A DNA stretch of 64,000 nucleotides from CAWUFC02 sp963921335 (GCA_963921335.3 CAWUFC020000001.1:620001-684000); one strand, 5' to 3'; numbered from the stretch's first letter, positions 51,521-60,074 are shown. Notes: generated by a model not told the origin, from the sequence alone. Numbers and translations are program-made.

Positions 51521-53670
51521 GCGGCTTCCTCTTTGCGTGTAATGTACACCGGTATGGCACTTTGCTGGGTCATGCCGGTAAAGGGTTGGGTTATGGCGAG
51601 ATTGTCGATCAGCTTATTGGTATTGGCTCCGACTTCCCGAACGCGCTCGTCGGCGCCGGGCTCGGGGGCGACCCCCCAACTGTGATGCATGCTGATGACG
51701 CCGGGTTTGATACGGTCATTGGCACAGATCACCGCGGGAATGCTGCCGTATTCTGAGTGAACCTCCACCAGGCAATCGTCTTCCAGGCCCATGGTGGCCA
51801 GGTCATCCGGGTGAATATAGGCAGGGTTGGTGGTGCCCATTTTCTTCCGCAGTAGGCTCAGGTTGAGGCCGGAAGAATTCAATACATACTTGCTGCGCGA
51901 GCAAATCAGGCGATGGCTGTACTTGGCATCTGCGGCGGGTCGCTGCAGATAGCGCTGAAATTCTTCGTCCAGCCCTTCCGGGAAGAAGTCGAGGCGATCA
52001 TTGTTACCCTCGTCCGCTTCTTCCACGGTGACGGTGTGCTCCGGAAAGGTGTGCCCACCGGGATTATCCCGCAACCACTCCAGGGGCACTCTCGAGCCAT
52101 TGGTAATCGCTTTGAGTACTTCGAATTTGCTGGGCTTTTGATCGGCGGTAAAGGTGCTGTCACCCACCTGAACCTCAAGACCCAGCCTTGCACCCAGCCC
52201 CCAGAACAGTTCCCACTCCTCGATCACATCGTGATCGGTGGCCACGACTGCTTCGGCATACTGGCTGTAAGGTGCCTCGTACCAGGGATCGGCGAGCAGT
52301 GTGACGTCGTCCCGCTCCAGTGTCAGTTTGGGTCCAAACACGTAGTCTGCGATGCGTGCGGTGGCGGCCATGTAGGCATCCACGCAGATCAGCAGGTCCA
52401 GGCTCTTGAGGGCCTCGTAGACTTTTTCCTGGTTGGCGAAAGCGGTCAGCGGGTTGCCACCAATCACGATCAGGGCGCGGACCTGTCCGTCCCCGGGTGT
52501 GAGGATTTCATCCGCCAGCAAATTGGCCGGCATCTCACGGGAGGGGCCCATCATGCCGTGCACGGTGAGTTCACCCAGTTCCGGTTTGATGCGGGAGCGA
52601 GCCCCGTCGCCCCAGGCCAGCGGCACGCGCAGGGGCTGGGCTTTCTTGGGTGAGGCGGGCGACAGCACACCCGGGTTTGGAACCGTGTCGCCAGCGCGAT
52701 AGAAACGGCCACAAATCGTGTTGAGGCTGATCAACAGGTGGTGCATCAGGTTGGGGTCGTTGGACATTTCCGGACCGGTGCCACTCAGAGCGACACCGCG
52801 TGGCCCGGCGGCAAAGGTGCGGGCGGCTTCGGCGATGTCTTCTGCGGCGAGATCGGTGCGTTCGGCGACAAAGTCCAGAGTAAAGGGCTCAACCTGCTCT
52901 CTCAGCTGATCCAGACCCTCGGTGTACTGCTCGCAGAACGCCTTGTCGTGCAATTCTTCTTCCAGAATCAGGCGAATGACACCCGCCAGGAATGCCGGGT
53001 CTTCCCCGGGTCTGATCTGCAGGTGGATATCGGCACGACGGCTCAGCTCAGTAGAGCGGGGGTCCACGGCAATCAGTTTGAGACCGCGTTTCTTGGCCTC
53101 GCGCAGTTTCTCGAAAGGACTCACCGAGGGCACGCCGCCGGGAGGTGCGTACTGGGAGACCATCGGGTTGTTGCCCAGAATCATGGTGACGTCGGAGTCA
53201 TTGAAAAAGTGGCTGCCGGCACCCCAGAACCCGTGTCGGGTACCCACAAATACCTTGGCGGGCTGGTCTATGGTGACACTGGTGTAATAGGACGGTGAAC
53301 CCAGTGCATTATGCCAGGCCCGGCTGTAGGCCAATTGCGCTGAATTCTGGAACGCGTAAGTGCCGTTGTAGGTCGCCACTGCTCGTGGACCGTGTTCGTC
53401 GATAATGGCCTTCAGTTTCGTGGCAATCTCGTCCATGGCCGTTTCGCTGGATACCTGCTCAAACTCGCCATCCACTTGCTTGAAACAGCCGGTGAGTCGT
53501 TCCTCCTGGTACATCTGCTCGACCAGCTGGCGGCCCTTGATGCAGGTATAGCCGCCGTACATCTCGTTGCTGGTATCTGGTTTTACGGATTGCACGACGC
53601 CATCGGCCAGCTCTACTTCCATCGGGCAGTAAGCGTGGCAATAGCGGCAAAAAGTCTTATGAGTTGTCAT
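51517..53670 (-). CDS. Molybdopterin-dependent oxidoreductase (DMSO reductase family)
   Basis: The 717 aa start with a [4Fe-4S] motif Cys8-x2-Cys11-x3-Cys15 ... Cys43 (FCRYCHAYCP, YTCIKGRQL), then domains binding Mo-bis-PGD (VTMILGNNPMVSQYAPPGG, VALSGTGPEMS, ALIVIGGNPLTAFANQEKV) and the C-terminal molydopterin dinucleotide-binding domain (YIHPDDLATMGLEDDCLVEV, MHHSWGVAPEPG). No Tat signal is seen, so it is probably cytoplasmic. The family hydroxylates, dehydrogenates or reduces many substrates. It is divergent from a TonB receptor and coupled to the LLM gene. Confidence 0.9.
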   Translation of the reverse strand: MTTHKTFCRYCHAYCPMEVELADGVVQSVKPDTSNEMYGGYTCIKGRQLVEQMYQEERLTGCFKQVDGEFEQVSSETAMDEIATKLKAIIDEHGPRAVATYNGTYAFQNSAQLAYSRAWHNALGSPSYYTSVTIDQPAKVFVGTRHGFWGAGSHFFNDSDVTMILGNNPMVSQYAPPGGVPSVSPFEKLREAKKRGLKLIAVDPRSTELSRRADIHLQIRPGEDPAFLAGVIRLILEEELHDKAFCEQYTEGLDQLREQVEPFTLDFVAERTDLAAEDIAEAARTFAAGPRGVALSGTGPEMSNDPNLMHHLLISLNTICGRFYRAGDTVPNPGVLSPASPKKAQPLRVPLAWGDGARSRIKPELGELTVHGMMGPSREMPANLLADEILTPGDGQVRALIVIGGNPLTAFANQEKVYEALKSLDLLICVDAYMAATARIADYVFGPKLTLERDDVTLLADPWYEAPYSQYAEAVVATDHDVIEEWELFWGLGARLGLEVQVGDSTFTADQKPSKFEVLKAITNGSRVPLEWLRDNPGGHTFPEHTVTVEEADEGNNDRLDFFPEGLDEEFQRYLQRPAADAKYSHRLICSRSKYVLNSSGLNLSLLRKKMGTTNPAYIHPDDLATMGLEDDCLVEVHSEYGSIPAVICANDRIKPGVISMHHSWGVAPEPGADERVREVGANTNKLIDNLAITQPFTGMTQQSAIPVYITRKEEAA

Positions 53671-53756
53671 TTTTTGATGCCCGTAAGGTGGAAAAACACC
53701 GCTCGGTTGACTTGCAAAGGAGATACAAAGCGGTCAATACTTAAAAAACAAGCAGT

Positions 53757-53764
53757 ACTGATTG
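53757..53764 (+). promoter_or_regulatory. Shared island motif, site B (ACTGATTG)
   Basis: ACTGATTG preceded by AAAAAACAAGCAGT in the 198-bp spacer between the molybdoenzyme and the receptor. The rest of the spacer holds no gene; CAGTACTG at 53754-53760 gives local dyad symmetry. If TetR binds here it would control its own operon and the receptor. Confidence 0.5.
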
Positions 53765-53868
53765 TATTTTTTGCCGTGAATGGCGTCCAGTACTATTCAG
53801 CATCAGCACTGGACGGCCGTTCCAATATTCATAATAAATGCCGGACAACGGCAAGGCAGGAGCTCGCA

Positions 53869-56151
53869 ATGATGTATTTACGCCCTCAATTTAACTTTAA
53901 CCGCATGGCTGCCGGGATTGCTCTCGCCAGTGTTGCCGCCACCTCTACCCCGCATGTGGTCGCCCAGGAAGGCGGCGTGCTGGAAGAGGTCATCACCACC
54001 GCCCGTAAAATCGATGAATCCATGCAGGATGTATCCATCGCTGTGTCCGCGTTTTCCGGGGAGACGATTGATGCCCTGGTGATGCGGGATGTCCGGGAGA
54101 TGGAGGGCCTGGTGCCTAACCTCGTGATCGACGCCGTTGCGGTTGCCCCTGCTGGTGCATCCCTCTACATCCGGGGGGTTGGTACCCAGGAGGTTGAGCG
54201 GTCCTTTGACCCTGCAGTGGGCGTGGTTATTGACGGCGTACCGCTTTCTTTTGTGAATGGCTCGATGGCCAACACCTTTGATTTTGCCACTATCGAAATT
54301 TTGCGGGGGCCTCAGGGTACGCTTTTTGGTCGAAACACCACCGGCGGTGTCATTAATATCACCCGCACCCGACCCACAGGCGAGCTGGGCCTGAAATACG
54401 AAGTCACCGCCGGCAACGATGACCGTTTTGACGTCAAGGCTGTGTTGAATTTCCCGCTTGGGGAGATGTTTGCCGGCAAACTCGGCTACGCCAGCCAGCA
54501 AGACGGCGGCAATCGGAGCCAGCTGCTGACTGGTGACGATACCGGTCACCGTGACAACCAGGAACTGAACGTCACCCTGGCATTTGAGCCCAACGAGAAT
54601 TTCGACGCAGTATTTACCTACGTCAATTACAAAGACGAAAATGATGGTGTCGGTCTACAGAATATTTCCTCACTGAACACGGATAACCCTGTAAACCCCG
54701 CCCCCGATGTCCCCTGTTTAGTCGGCTTCTGCGGCGATGATGTGACTGATATTTCCGAGTTCTCTCAGGATTTCTACGAGCCGATTGATTTTGAGTGGGA
54801 CAGCTTCACTCTTAACATGAATTGGGACCTCAATCTGGGTACCATCACGGCGATTCTGGGTCGCCAGGAGACCGAGGAGGCGGTGCCTACTGATTTTGAT
54901 GCTACGCCACTCAACTTTTTCCACGTGTGGCGCTTCCAGGATTCCGAGCAGGATACCGCTGAGATACGCTTTGCCTCGAGTGACGCACTGAGCGAGCGCA
55001 TGGATTTCGTGGCTGGTTTGTTCTGGGTTGAAGATGAATACCAACTCGACCAGAAGACTTCTATCGGTGCCTTTGGCGGCCAGGCAGGCGCGCTGTTTCA
55101 GGACCCCTATGCGGACCACGAGCGGGAAGCCTGGGCCATATTCGGCGAGATACATATCGATCTTGGTGAGCGATTTATGTTGACCTTGGGTGGCCGCTAC
55201 ACCGAGGAGGAGAAGAAGTATGCAGGTCGCACCTTCTTTGGCGGTGACGATTTTGCTGGGTACATCCCCGGCACTGAGGATGATTTCTTCATCTTCGGAC
55301 AGCCGATCTGGATTCCCATTGATGCCGCAGCGGGCAGTGAGAAGTGGGAAGAGTTCACGCCCAAGGTTGGCCTTGATTTTCGTGTGAACGATGACGTGCT
55401 GACCTATATCTCTTATTCCGAAGGCTTCCGTTCCGGAGGTTTCAACGGCCGTAACCAGAACCTTGCGAATATTGGTCCCTTTGACCCGGAATTCGTAGAG
55501 AACTGGGAAATCGGCATGAAGGGTGATTTTGCCGACAGCACACTGCGACTGAATCTCGCCGCCTTCCAGACGGATTACAAGAACAAGCAGGAAGAGATCA
55601 TTGAGCCCGACGGTTTCGGTGGTTCCAACACCGTGGTGCGAAATGCCTCTACGGCTGAGATGAAAGGTGTAGAAGCTGAGTTGACCTGGGTGGCCACGGA
55701 TAGCCTGGTTTTCCTGGCCAATCTCGGTTACCTGGATGCCAAGTATGATGAGTTCATGGCTGATCTCGTTGGCGACGGCATCGTTACCGACAACAGCTAC
55801 CTGAACCTGCGTCGGGTACCTGAGTGGACCGGGGGTATCAGTGGTCGTTTTACGCGCCAGGTTGGTCCTGGCTTCCTGGGTCTGTATGCCAGCTATCGCT
55901 ACACCGACGAATACTGGGTAGAGGTGCGCAACGACCCCCGTGGCCTGCTCGATAGCCGCGGCGTGGTGGATGCCAATATTTCCTACGAGTGGCAGTTTAG
56001 TGACACCCGCAGCGTTAAGATCACCCTGTTTGGACGTGATCTGACGGACGAGGTGGACTACAACTCAGCTGTGACTATCCCCGGCACCATCGCCTTCGCA
56101 GGTGTTGCCGGTGGTGAGGAGTACGGTCTGCAGATCAGCGGCAACTTCTAA
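53869..56151 (+). CDS. TonB-dependent outer-membrane receptor
   Basis: The 760-aa receptor has a signal peptide (cleavage near HVVAQ), a TonB box region GVLEEVITTARKIDESMQDV, a plug domain (LYIRGVGTQEVER, IEILRGPQGTLFGRNTTGGV) and a 22-strand-type barrel (FMLTLGGRYTEEEKKY, LTYISYSEGFRSGGFNGRNQ, FGRDLTDEVDYN) ending in Phe (GLQISGNF). AGGAG at 53857-53861 sets ATG 53869. The type is common in sphingomonads and marine gammaproteobacteria that eat hydrophobic or aromatic compounds, rather than a known siderophore receptor. The TonB2 operon at 19-24 kb could power it. Confidence 0.93.
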   Translation: MMYLRPQFNFNRMAAGIALASVAATSTPHVVAQEGGVLEEVITTARKIDESMQDVSIAVSAFSGETIDALVMRDVREMEGLVPNLVIDAVAVAPAGASLYIRGVGTQEVERSFDPAVGVVIDGVPLSFVNGSMANTFDFATIEILRGPQGTLFGRNTTGGVINITRTRPTGELGLKYEVTAGNDDRFDVKAVLNFPLGEMFAGKLGYASQQDGGNRSQLLTGDDTGHRDNQELNVTLAFEPNENFDAVFTYVNYKDENDGVGLQNISSLNTDNPVNPAPDVPCLVGFCGDDVTDISEFSQDFYEPIDFEWDSFTLNMNWDLNLGTITAILGRQETEEAVPTDFDATPLNFFHVWRFQDSEQDTAEIRFASSDALSERMDFVAGLFWVEDEYQLDQKTSIGAFGGQAGALFQDPYADHEREAWAIFGEIHIDLGERFMLTLGGRYTEEEKKYAGRTFFGGDDFAGYIPGTEDDFFIFGQPIWIPIDAAAGSEKWEEFTPKVGLDFRVNDDVLTYISYSEGFRSGGFNGRNQNLANIGPFDPEFVENWEIGMKGDFADSTLRLNLAAFQTDYKNKQEEIIEPDGFGGSNTVVRNASTAEMKGVEAELTWVATDSLVFLANLGYLDAKYDEFMADLVGDGIVTDNSYLNLRRVPEWTGGISGRFTRQVGPGFLGLYASYRYTDEYWVEVRNDPRGLLDSRGVVDANISYEWQFSDTRSVKITLFGRDLTDEVDYNSAVTIPGTIAFAGVAGGEEYGLQISGNF

Positions 56152-56168
56152 GTTGCTCTTGGTGTAAA

Positions 56169-56203
56169 GGGGACAGAGCTCGCCTGTGGCTCGGTCTGTC
56201 CCC
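56169..56203. repeat. REP-like hairpin GGGGACAGA ... TCTGTCCCC
   Basis: A 9-bp perfect inverted repeat (GGGGACAGA 56169-56177, TCTGTCCCC 56195-56203) with an inner GAGC/GCTC pairing, 17 nt after the receptor stop. The GGGGACAGA...TCTGTCCCC form is like REP elements mobilised by Y1 transposases; a single copy is seen here. Confidence 0.5.
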
Positions 56204-56207
56204 GGAT

Positions 56208-56235
56208 AAAAAAGGGCCCTTGAGGCCCTTTTTTT
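56208..56235. terminator. Bidirectional intrinsic terminator
   Basis: AAAAAA-GGGCC-CTTGA-GGCCC-TTTTTTT. The flanking A6 and T7 make it work on both strands, between the receptor gene and the convergent monooxygenase-like gene. Confidence 0.88.
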
Positions 56236-56254
56236 GTTCGTGGCCGCAGGCGGT

Positions 56255-56599
56255 TTATCCTGTAAAGAAATCGCCGCGGGGTACGCCTTCCGGATCGTAG
56301 ACGGGTTCAGCCAGGTCAATACGGTATTTGAGGATATCCGTGCCTTTCATCTCGTACTTGCCCAACAGCTGCAGCATGCCAGAATAATATGGGCCCGCCA
56401 GGTGGGCGTTCAGGTCCTCTGAGCTGTCCCAGTTCTCGTACACATAGACGCGACCGGGTACCGCCGGGTCTGCACTCCATACGTAATGGTTACAACCTTT
56501 CTGGCTGCGGGTGTCTGCTTGCAGTTGGGCAGATTCCTCCAGTGCTGCCGCGGCGTCTTCTGGGCTGAAGTCTACAGTGCCGTTAATGAGTACAGTCAT
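56255..56599 (-). CDS. Antibiotic biosynthesis monooxygenase (ABM)-like dimeric alpha/beta-barrel protein
   Basis: A 114-aa protein starting MTVLINGTVDFSPEDAAAA with the ABM-type core QADTRSQKGCNHYVWSADP and VYVYENWDSSEDLNAHLAG, the 'YE-W-s-ea-laH' pattern of these small cofactor-free oxygenases and stress-response proteins. The function is uncertain: quinol/aldehyde detoxification is common. ATG 56599 begins the domain. It is divergent from the MDR oxidoreductase across site C. Confidence 0.82.
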   Translation of the reverse strand: MTVLINGTVDFSPEDAAAALEESAQLQADTRSQKGCNHYVWSADPAVPGRVYVYENWDSSEDLNAHLAGPYYSGMLQLLGKYEMKGTDILKYRIDLAEPVYDPEGVPRGDFFTG

Positions 56600-56658
56600 G
56601 TTGTTCTCCGTGAATGTTGTTATGGCCCTAGAGCCTAGCAAAGGCTGGGAATAAAACA

Positions 56659-56677
56659 ATCAGAGTTGACTGATTTT
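56659..56677 (+). promoter_or_regulatory. Shared island motif, site C (AATCAG-AGTTGA-CTGATT)
   Basis: An 18-bp inverted repeat with 6-bp arms (56659-56676) containing ACTGATTT at 56670-56677, 59 bp before the oxidoreductase gene. TTGACT at 56667 may also be a -35 element with TACTGT 18 bp downstream. It is the most palindromic of the four sites. Confidence 0.55.
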
Positions 56678-56728
56678 TTTATTCCCTGTTACTGTGCCGC
56701 GCTCAATCTACAAAATAAGAGCTGACCC

Positions 56729-57751
56729 ATGACCTTAAACCGCCAGTACCTCCTTAAGTCGCGCCCGAAGGCCCTGCCCACCCCTGAAGAAGTACCCATG
56801 CTGGAATCAGAGATTCCGAAAGCAGGTGAGGGCGAGCTGGTTGTGCGCAATCTCTATATGTCGCTGGATCCCGCGATCCGCGGCTGGATGAGCGATGAGC
56901 CCAACTATATTGACCCCATTCCAGTAGGTTCGCCAGTGTGGGCCACGGCCATTGGCCGGGTTGTGGACAGCGGCAGCCCGGACTTTGCCGTCGGCGACCT
57001 GGTGTTGGGCATGCACGCCTGGGAGGACTACACCCTGACCACGGCGGAAGCCGCCGGCAAGATTGAAGACACCATGGGTCTGCCGCTGACCAACTTCCTT
57101 TCCATTTTGGGTGCCACTGGCATGACCTCATACTTTGGTCTGCTTGAGGTGGGCGATCCGCAGCCGGGCCAGACCCTGTTGGTCAGCGGGGCCGCTGGTG
57201 CAGTGGGTTCATTGGTGGGCCAGATTGGCAAGATCAAGGGCTGCCGGGTGGTTGGCCTGGCCGGAGGTGAAGAAAAGTGCCGCTGGTTGCTGGACGACTG
57301 TGGCTTCGATGACGTCATCGATTACAAGGCGACTGAGGACCTGACCGCGGCCATCGCCGAGAAATGCCCCGATGGTGTCGACATCTATTGGGAGAACGTT
57401 GGTGGCGAGATGCTGGATGCGGTGCTGCTCAACCTGGCGGAGCGCGCCCACATCATTTTTTGTGGCTGGATCGCCACCTACAACGATGAGGAAAAACGGC
57501 CGGGGCCGAAGAACCTCTGGCAGCTACTGGCCAAGAGCGCGAAGATGGAAGGCTTTGTGGTCAAGGACTATTTCCACCGTGCCGGTGAGGCGATGCCGGT
57601 GCTCGGGGCTTGGATTGCCGAGGGCAAGATCCAGTTCAAGGAGCATGTGGTGGATGGTCTTGAGAACGCCCTGGATGCGTTTCACATGCTGTTTGATGGC
57701 CGTAATACCGGCAAGTTGATCATCAAGATTGCCGAGGATGATCAGGCCTGA
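56729..57751 (+). CDS. NADP-dependent medium-chain oxidoreductase (PTGR/CurA-like enone reductase)
   Basis: The 340-aa zinc-free MDR protein has NRQYLLKSRPKALPTPEEV at the N terminus, YMSLDPAIRGWMSDEPNY (family signature), MTSYFGLLEVGDPQPGQTLL, the NADP loop VSGAAGAVGSLVGQIGK, DIYWENVGGEMLDAVL and FDGRNTGKLIIK. Relatives reduce the C=C of alpha,beta-unsaturated ketones. That suits a pathway handling enones or dehydrogenated rings. The start follows about 130 bp from the divergent ABM gene. Confidence 0.93.
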   Translation: MTLNRQYLLKSRPKALPTPEEVPMLESEIPKAGEGELVVRNLYMSLDPAIRGWMSDEPNYIDPIPVGSPVWATAIGRVVDSGSPDFAVGDLVLGMHAWEDYTLTTAEAAGKIEDTMGLPLTNFLSILGATGMTSYFGLLEVGDPQPGQTLLVSGAAGAVGSLVGQIGKIKGCRVVGLAGGEEKCRWLLDDCGFDDVIDYKATEDLTAAIAEKCPDGVDIYWENVGGEMLDAVLLNLAERAHIIFCGWIATYNDEEKRPGPKNLWQLLAKSAKMEGFVVKDYFHRAGEAMPVLGAWIAEGKIQFKEHVVDGLENALDAFHMLFDGRNTGKLIIKIAEDDQA

Positions 57752-57781
57752 TCCATTTGGCAGTACCGATCAGGCACAAAA

Positions 57782-57811
57782 AAGCCGCGCCCGGACTCCC
57801 GGGCGCGGCTT
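57782..57811 (-). terminator. Strong intrinsic terminator for the outer-membrane barrel genes
   Basis: A perfect 13-bp stem (AAGCCGCGCCCGG / CCGGGCGCGGCTT) with a 4-nt loop. On the minus strand it ends in T6, terminating the gene at 57826; on the plus strand the T-run is short, so it may only partly stop the oxidoreductase transcript. Confidence 0.9.
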
Positions 57812-57825
57812 GATTAATTGCTCGG

Positions 57826-58659
57826 TTAGAAGCTGTAAGTCAGATAGGCTTGGAAGCCGTCGAACTCAACATCGAATTCAGTGACCTCACCGTCACCCTT
57901 GTCATGCTCAACGTCGACCTTGGTGTACTGGTAACCAATACCTGCGCCGAAACGCGGATTGAAACGATACTCTACTGAGGCCGCTGCATAAGTGAACGCA
58001 CCATCGTAATCTTCATAGCTGGCGCTGAGCCAGCCGCCGCGAATGTGAGCGCTCACCTTTGGGTTGAACGCGTGCAGGTAATAGAGGCGCAGATTGGGCA
58101 CCGGGGCCAACAGCTCCTGGCTGTCAGAGGCGAAAGGCTCAATCAGATCCCCGATCTGTATGGCACCATCAACACTGGCGCTGAGGTCAAAGGCGTGCAA
58201 ACCGATGCCGCCGCCAAATTCCTTGTTATCCTGCTTAATGAATGCGTAGCTGACGTCCACGATATAGGCGTCTGCCTGCAGGTTGCTGGTGACCAGTGCG
58301 CCCACTGGGTACTCAACGCCCTCCCAGTTAAACGAATCAGTCACCACGTTATCACCACTGCTATCGAAGCGGTTAAAACTCGCGTTCAGTGCCCAGCGTT
58401 CTGAGAAGCGCCAGCGAAACCCAATCCAGACATCCAGGTCGTTGCCCTTGACTCCGAGATCGTCCTCAAGATCAACATCGACCTCGGGGAAGGGTGGCTT
58501 GGTGGCTTTAACGGTGCCTGACACATTGTTGTTCAGTGCGCCCAGTTTGAAATTAAAACGATCGGATAGCACCGGGTTGATGCCCGAGATCTCCTCGGCT
58601 TGAATGCCGCTGCTCAGGCTGAGGCCCAGGATGCCAGCTGCCAGGTATTGCTTGAACAT
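57826..58659 (-). CDS. Outer-membrane beta-barrel protein, paralogue 1
   Basis: The 277-aa protein has a signal peptide (MFKQYLAAGILGLSLSSGIQ, cleavage after QAEE or before), alternating strand pattern throughout, and a C-terminal Phe (AYLTYSF), the barrel-assembly signal. Recurrent blocks are DRFNFKLGALNN, FRWRFSERWALNASFNRFDS, GIGLHAFDLSASVDG, VPNLRLYYLHAFN and FGAGIGYQYTKVDV. It is about half identical by eye to the adjacent gene. I do not recognise a named family; a channel for hydrophobic substrates is inferred from the island context. Confidence 0.85.
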   Translation of the reverse strand: MFKQYLAAGILGLSLSSGIQAEEISGINPVLSDRFNFKLGALNNNVSGTVKATKPPFPEVDVDLEDDLGVKGNDLDVWIGFRWRFSERWALNASFNRFDSSGDNVVTDSFNWEGVEYPVGALVTSNLQADAYIVDVSYAFIKQDNKEFGGGIGLHAFDLSASVDGAIQIGDLIEPFASDSQELLAPVPNLRLYYLHAFNPKVSAHIRGGWLSASYEDYDGAFTYAAASVEYRFNPRFGAGIGYQYTKVDVEHDKGDGEVTEFDVEFDGFQAYLTYSF

Positions 58660-58679
58660 AACTCGTGTCTCTTTAGAGT

Positions 58680-59507
58680 TTAAAAACTGTAGGTCACAAA
58701 CGCCAGCGCGCCTTCAAATTCGATATCGTACTCTTCGAACCTGCCGCGTCCGCTGTCGTGCCTCAGGTCAATGTCAGTGAATTGTAACCCGAAACCGATG
58801 CCCCAGCGCTGATTGAATCGATATTCGAATTGGCCTTTCAGGTAGACAAAGTCACCGTCGTAGCTGTCATAGCTCAGGCTCAGCCAGCCCAGATTGCCGG
58901 TGAGTGACAACTTTTCGTTAAACGCATAAGTGTAGTAAGCCCTGATATTGGGGACCGGCGCCAGCAGTTCGTCACTACTTCTTTCTAGTGGAATGTCGGG
59001 CAGCGGGCTGAGGCGAATAAAGCCGTCGATATCCAACTTGAGATCAAAAGCATGTAGGCCCAAGCCTAATCCACCTTCGTAGTTAGGCCCCTGCCATATG
59101 TTGTAGCTGACATCGAGAATGTACGCATCTGCGATAAAGTTGGTGTTGATGACTGCGCCGGTGGGATAGGGCTGGCCATCAAAATTGAAGGGGTCGCCGA
59201 CAATGCTACCACCGGACTGGTCAAAGCGGTCGTACTGAAAATTGAGCGCCCAGCGCTCGGCGAAACGCCATTTGAAGCTGGCCCATGGGGAAGTTTTTTC
59301 GGTATCGATGCCAAGCGTATCGCCCAGATCGACGGGCGTTATCGGTAGAGGGGGTCTCGCGACAATTGCCGTCCCTTCCAGGCGATTGTAGATGCCGCCC
59401 AGGCGGAAGTTGAACACATCATCCAGTACCGGGTTGGCCGATCCATCGGCGTGGACTGGCGATGCCAACAGCGTAACCAGCAGCGGTAAGGCCTTGCTAA
59501 AACGCAC
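58680..59507 (-). CDS. Outer-membrane beta-barrel protein, paralogue 2
   Basis: The 275-aa protein has a signal peptide (MRFSKALPLLVTLLASPVHA) and the same block order as its neighbour: DVFNFRLGGIYN, FKWRFAERWALNFQYDRFDQ, GLGLHAFDLKLDIDG, VPNIRAYYTYAFN, IGFGLQFTDIDL and a terminal FVTYSF. The two genes are in tandem with a 20-nt gap and are clearly a duplication that has diverged. It is the first gene of this two-gene unit; 82 bp of non-coding DNA with no evident feature separates it from the NTF2-like gene. Confidence 0.85.
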   Translation of the reverse strand: MRFSKALPLLVTLLASPVHADGSANPVLDDVFNFRLGGIYNRLEGTAIVARPPLPITPVDLGDTLGIDTEKTSPWASFKWRFAERWALNFQYDRFDQSGGSIVGDPFNFDGQPYPTGAVINTNFIADAYILDVSYNIWQGPNYEGGLGLGLHAFDLKLDIDGFIRLSPLPDIPLERSSDELLAPVPNIRAYYTYAFNEKLSLTGNLGWLSLSYDSYDGDFVYLKGQFEYRFNQRWGIGFGLQFTDIDLRHDSGRGRFEEYDIEFEGALAFVTYSF

Positions 59508-59589
59508 GAGTTCCCCCCAATTCAGGCGTTATGAGCTAACCATATCCCCTCGACACCCCGAATACAATTACAAGGCCATGGGTGACCTG

Positions 59590-60018
59590 TCAGGGGCGAT
59601 ATGGGGTGTAGTCAGCGCTGTAGTCGGTGGGACCCTGGTACATGACGTTGTAGGCGCGGCTGGCAAAACGCCACTGACCGTCCACCTTCTTATAAGTGTC
59701 ATCGTATACCCCCAGCACCATGGCTGGATCACCCTCCTTAGGCTTGGTGTGCTCGGTGATGTACCAGCGCCCGCTGGCGCTGTCACCGTCGATCTCCAGG
59801 GTGCCGGAATTCAGCATCATGATGGCAAACTCAAAGCTGCCCATGGCGCCCTGCCACAGGTTCAGAATGGCCTCGCTGCCGTCCACGTCCATACCCAGCA
59901 GGTTCCAGGTGGCATCTTCCGCCCAGGTGGCGATCCAGTCGTCTGCGTTGTAGCGGTTTACGGCGTCGATATAGCGCGCCACCAGGTCGCGAATGGCGAG
60001 TTCATCGGCTGTAGACAT
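59590..60018 (-). CDS. NTF2/SnoaL-like protein
   Basis: A 142-aa cone-fold protein: STADELAIRDLVARYIDAVN at the N terminus, NADDWIATWAEDATWNLLG, a central MNSGTLEIDGDSASGRWYIT and WRFASRAYNVMYQG. SnoaL_4-type members include ketosteroid-isomerase-like and bile-acid-dehydratase-like enzymes; the Tyr15, Asp24 and His-poor cavity do not reveal the activity. The position opposite the DUF35/thiolase operon, sharing site D, suggests an isomerase or dehydratase step in the same pathway. Confidence 0.85.
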   Translation of the reverse strand: MSTADELAIRDLVARYIDAVNRYNADDWIATWAEDATWNLLGMDVDGSEAILNLWQGAMGSFEFAIMMLNSGTLEIDGDSASGRWYITEHTKPKEGDPAMVLGVYDDTYKKVDGQWRFASRAYNVMYQGPTDYSADYTPYRP

Positions 60019-60066
60019 GGGCTTCTCCTTTGTTGTCCAGCTGCTTTCAAAAAAGAAACAAACTGG

Positions 60067-60074
60067 ACTGTTTT
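60067..60074 (+). promoter_or_regulatory. Shared island motif, site D (ACTGTTTT)
   Basis: ACTGTTTT preceded by AAAAAAGAAACAAACTGG, with AAAC/GTTT dyad symmetry (60060-60073), 71 bp before the DUF35 gene. TACTAT near 60090 may be the -10 element, in which case an ATG at 60096 would be too close to serve as start. Confidence 0.45.

Noticed and set aside
53670..53868. Extending the TonB receptor upstream into the frame open from 53392
   Set aside because: The upstream part is antisense to the molybdoenzyme and lacks a signal peptide; ATG 53869 has AGGAG at proper spacing and starts a signal peptide.
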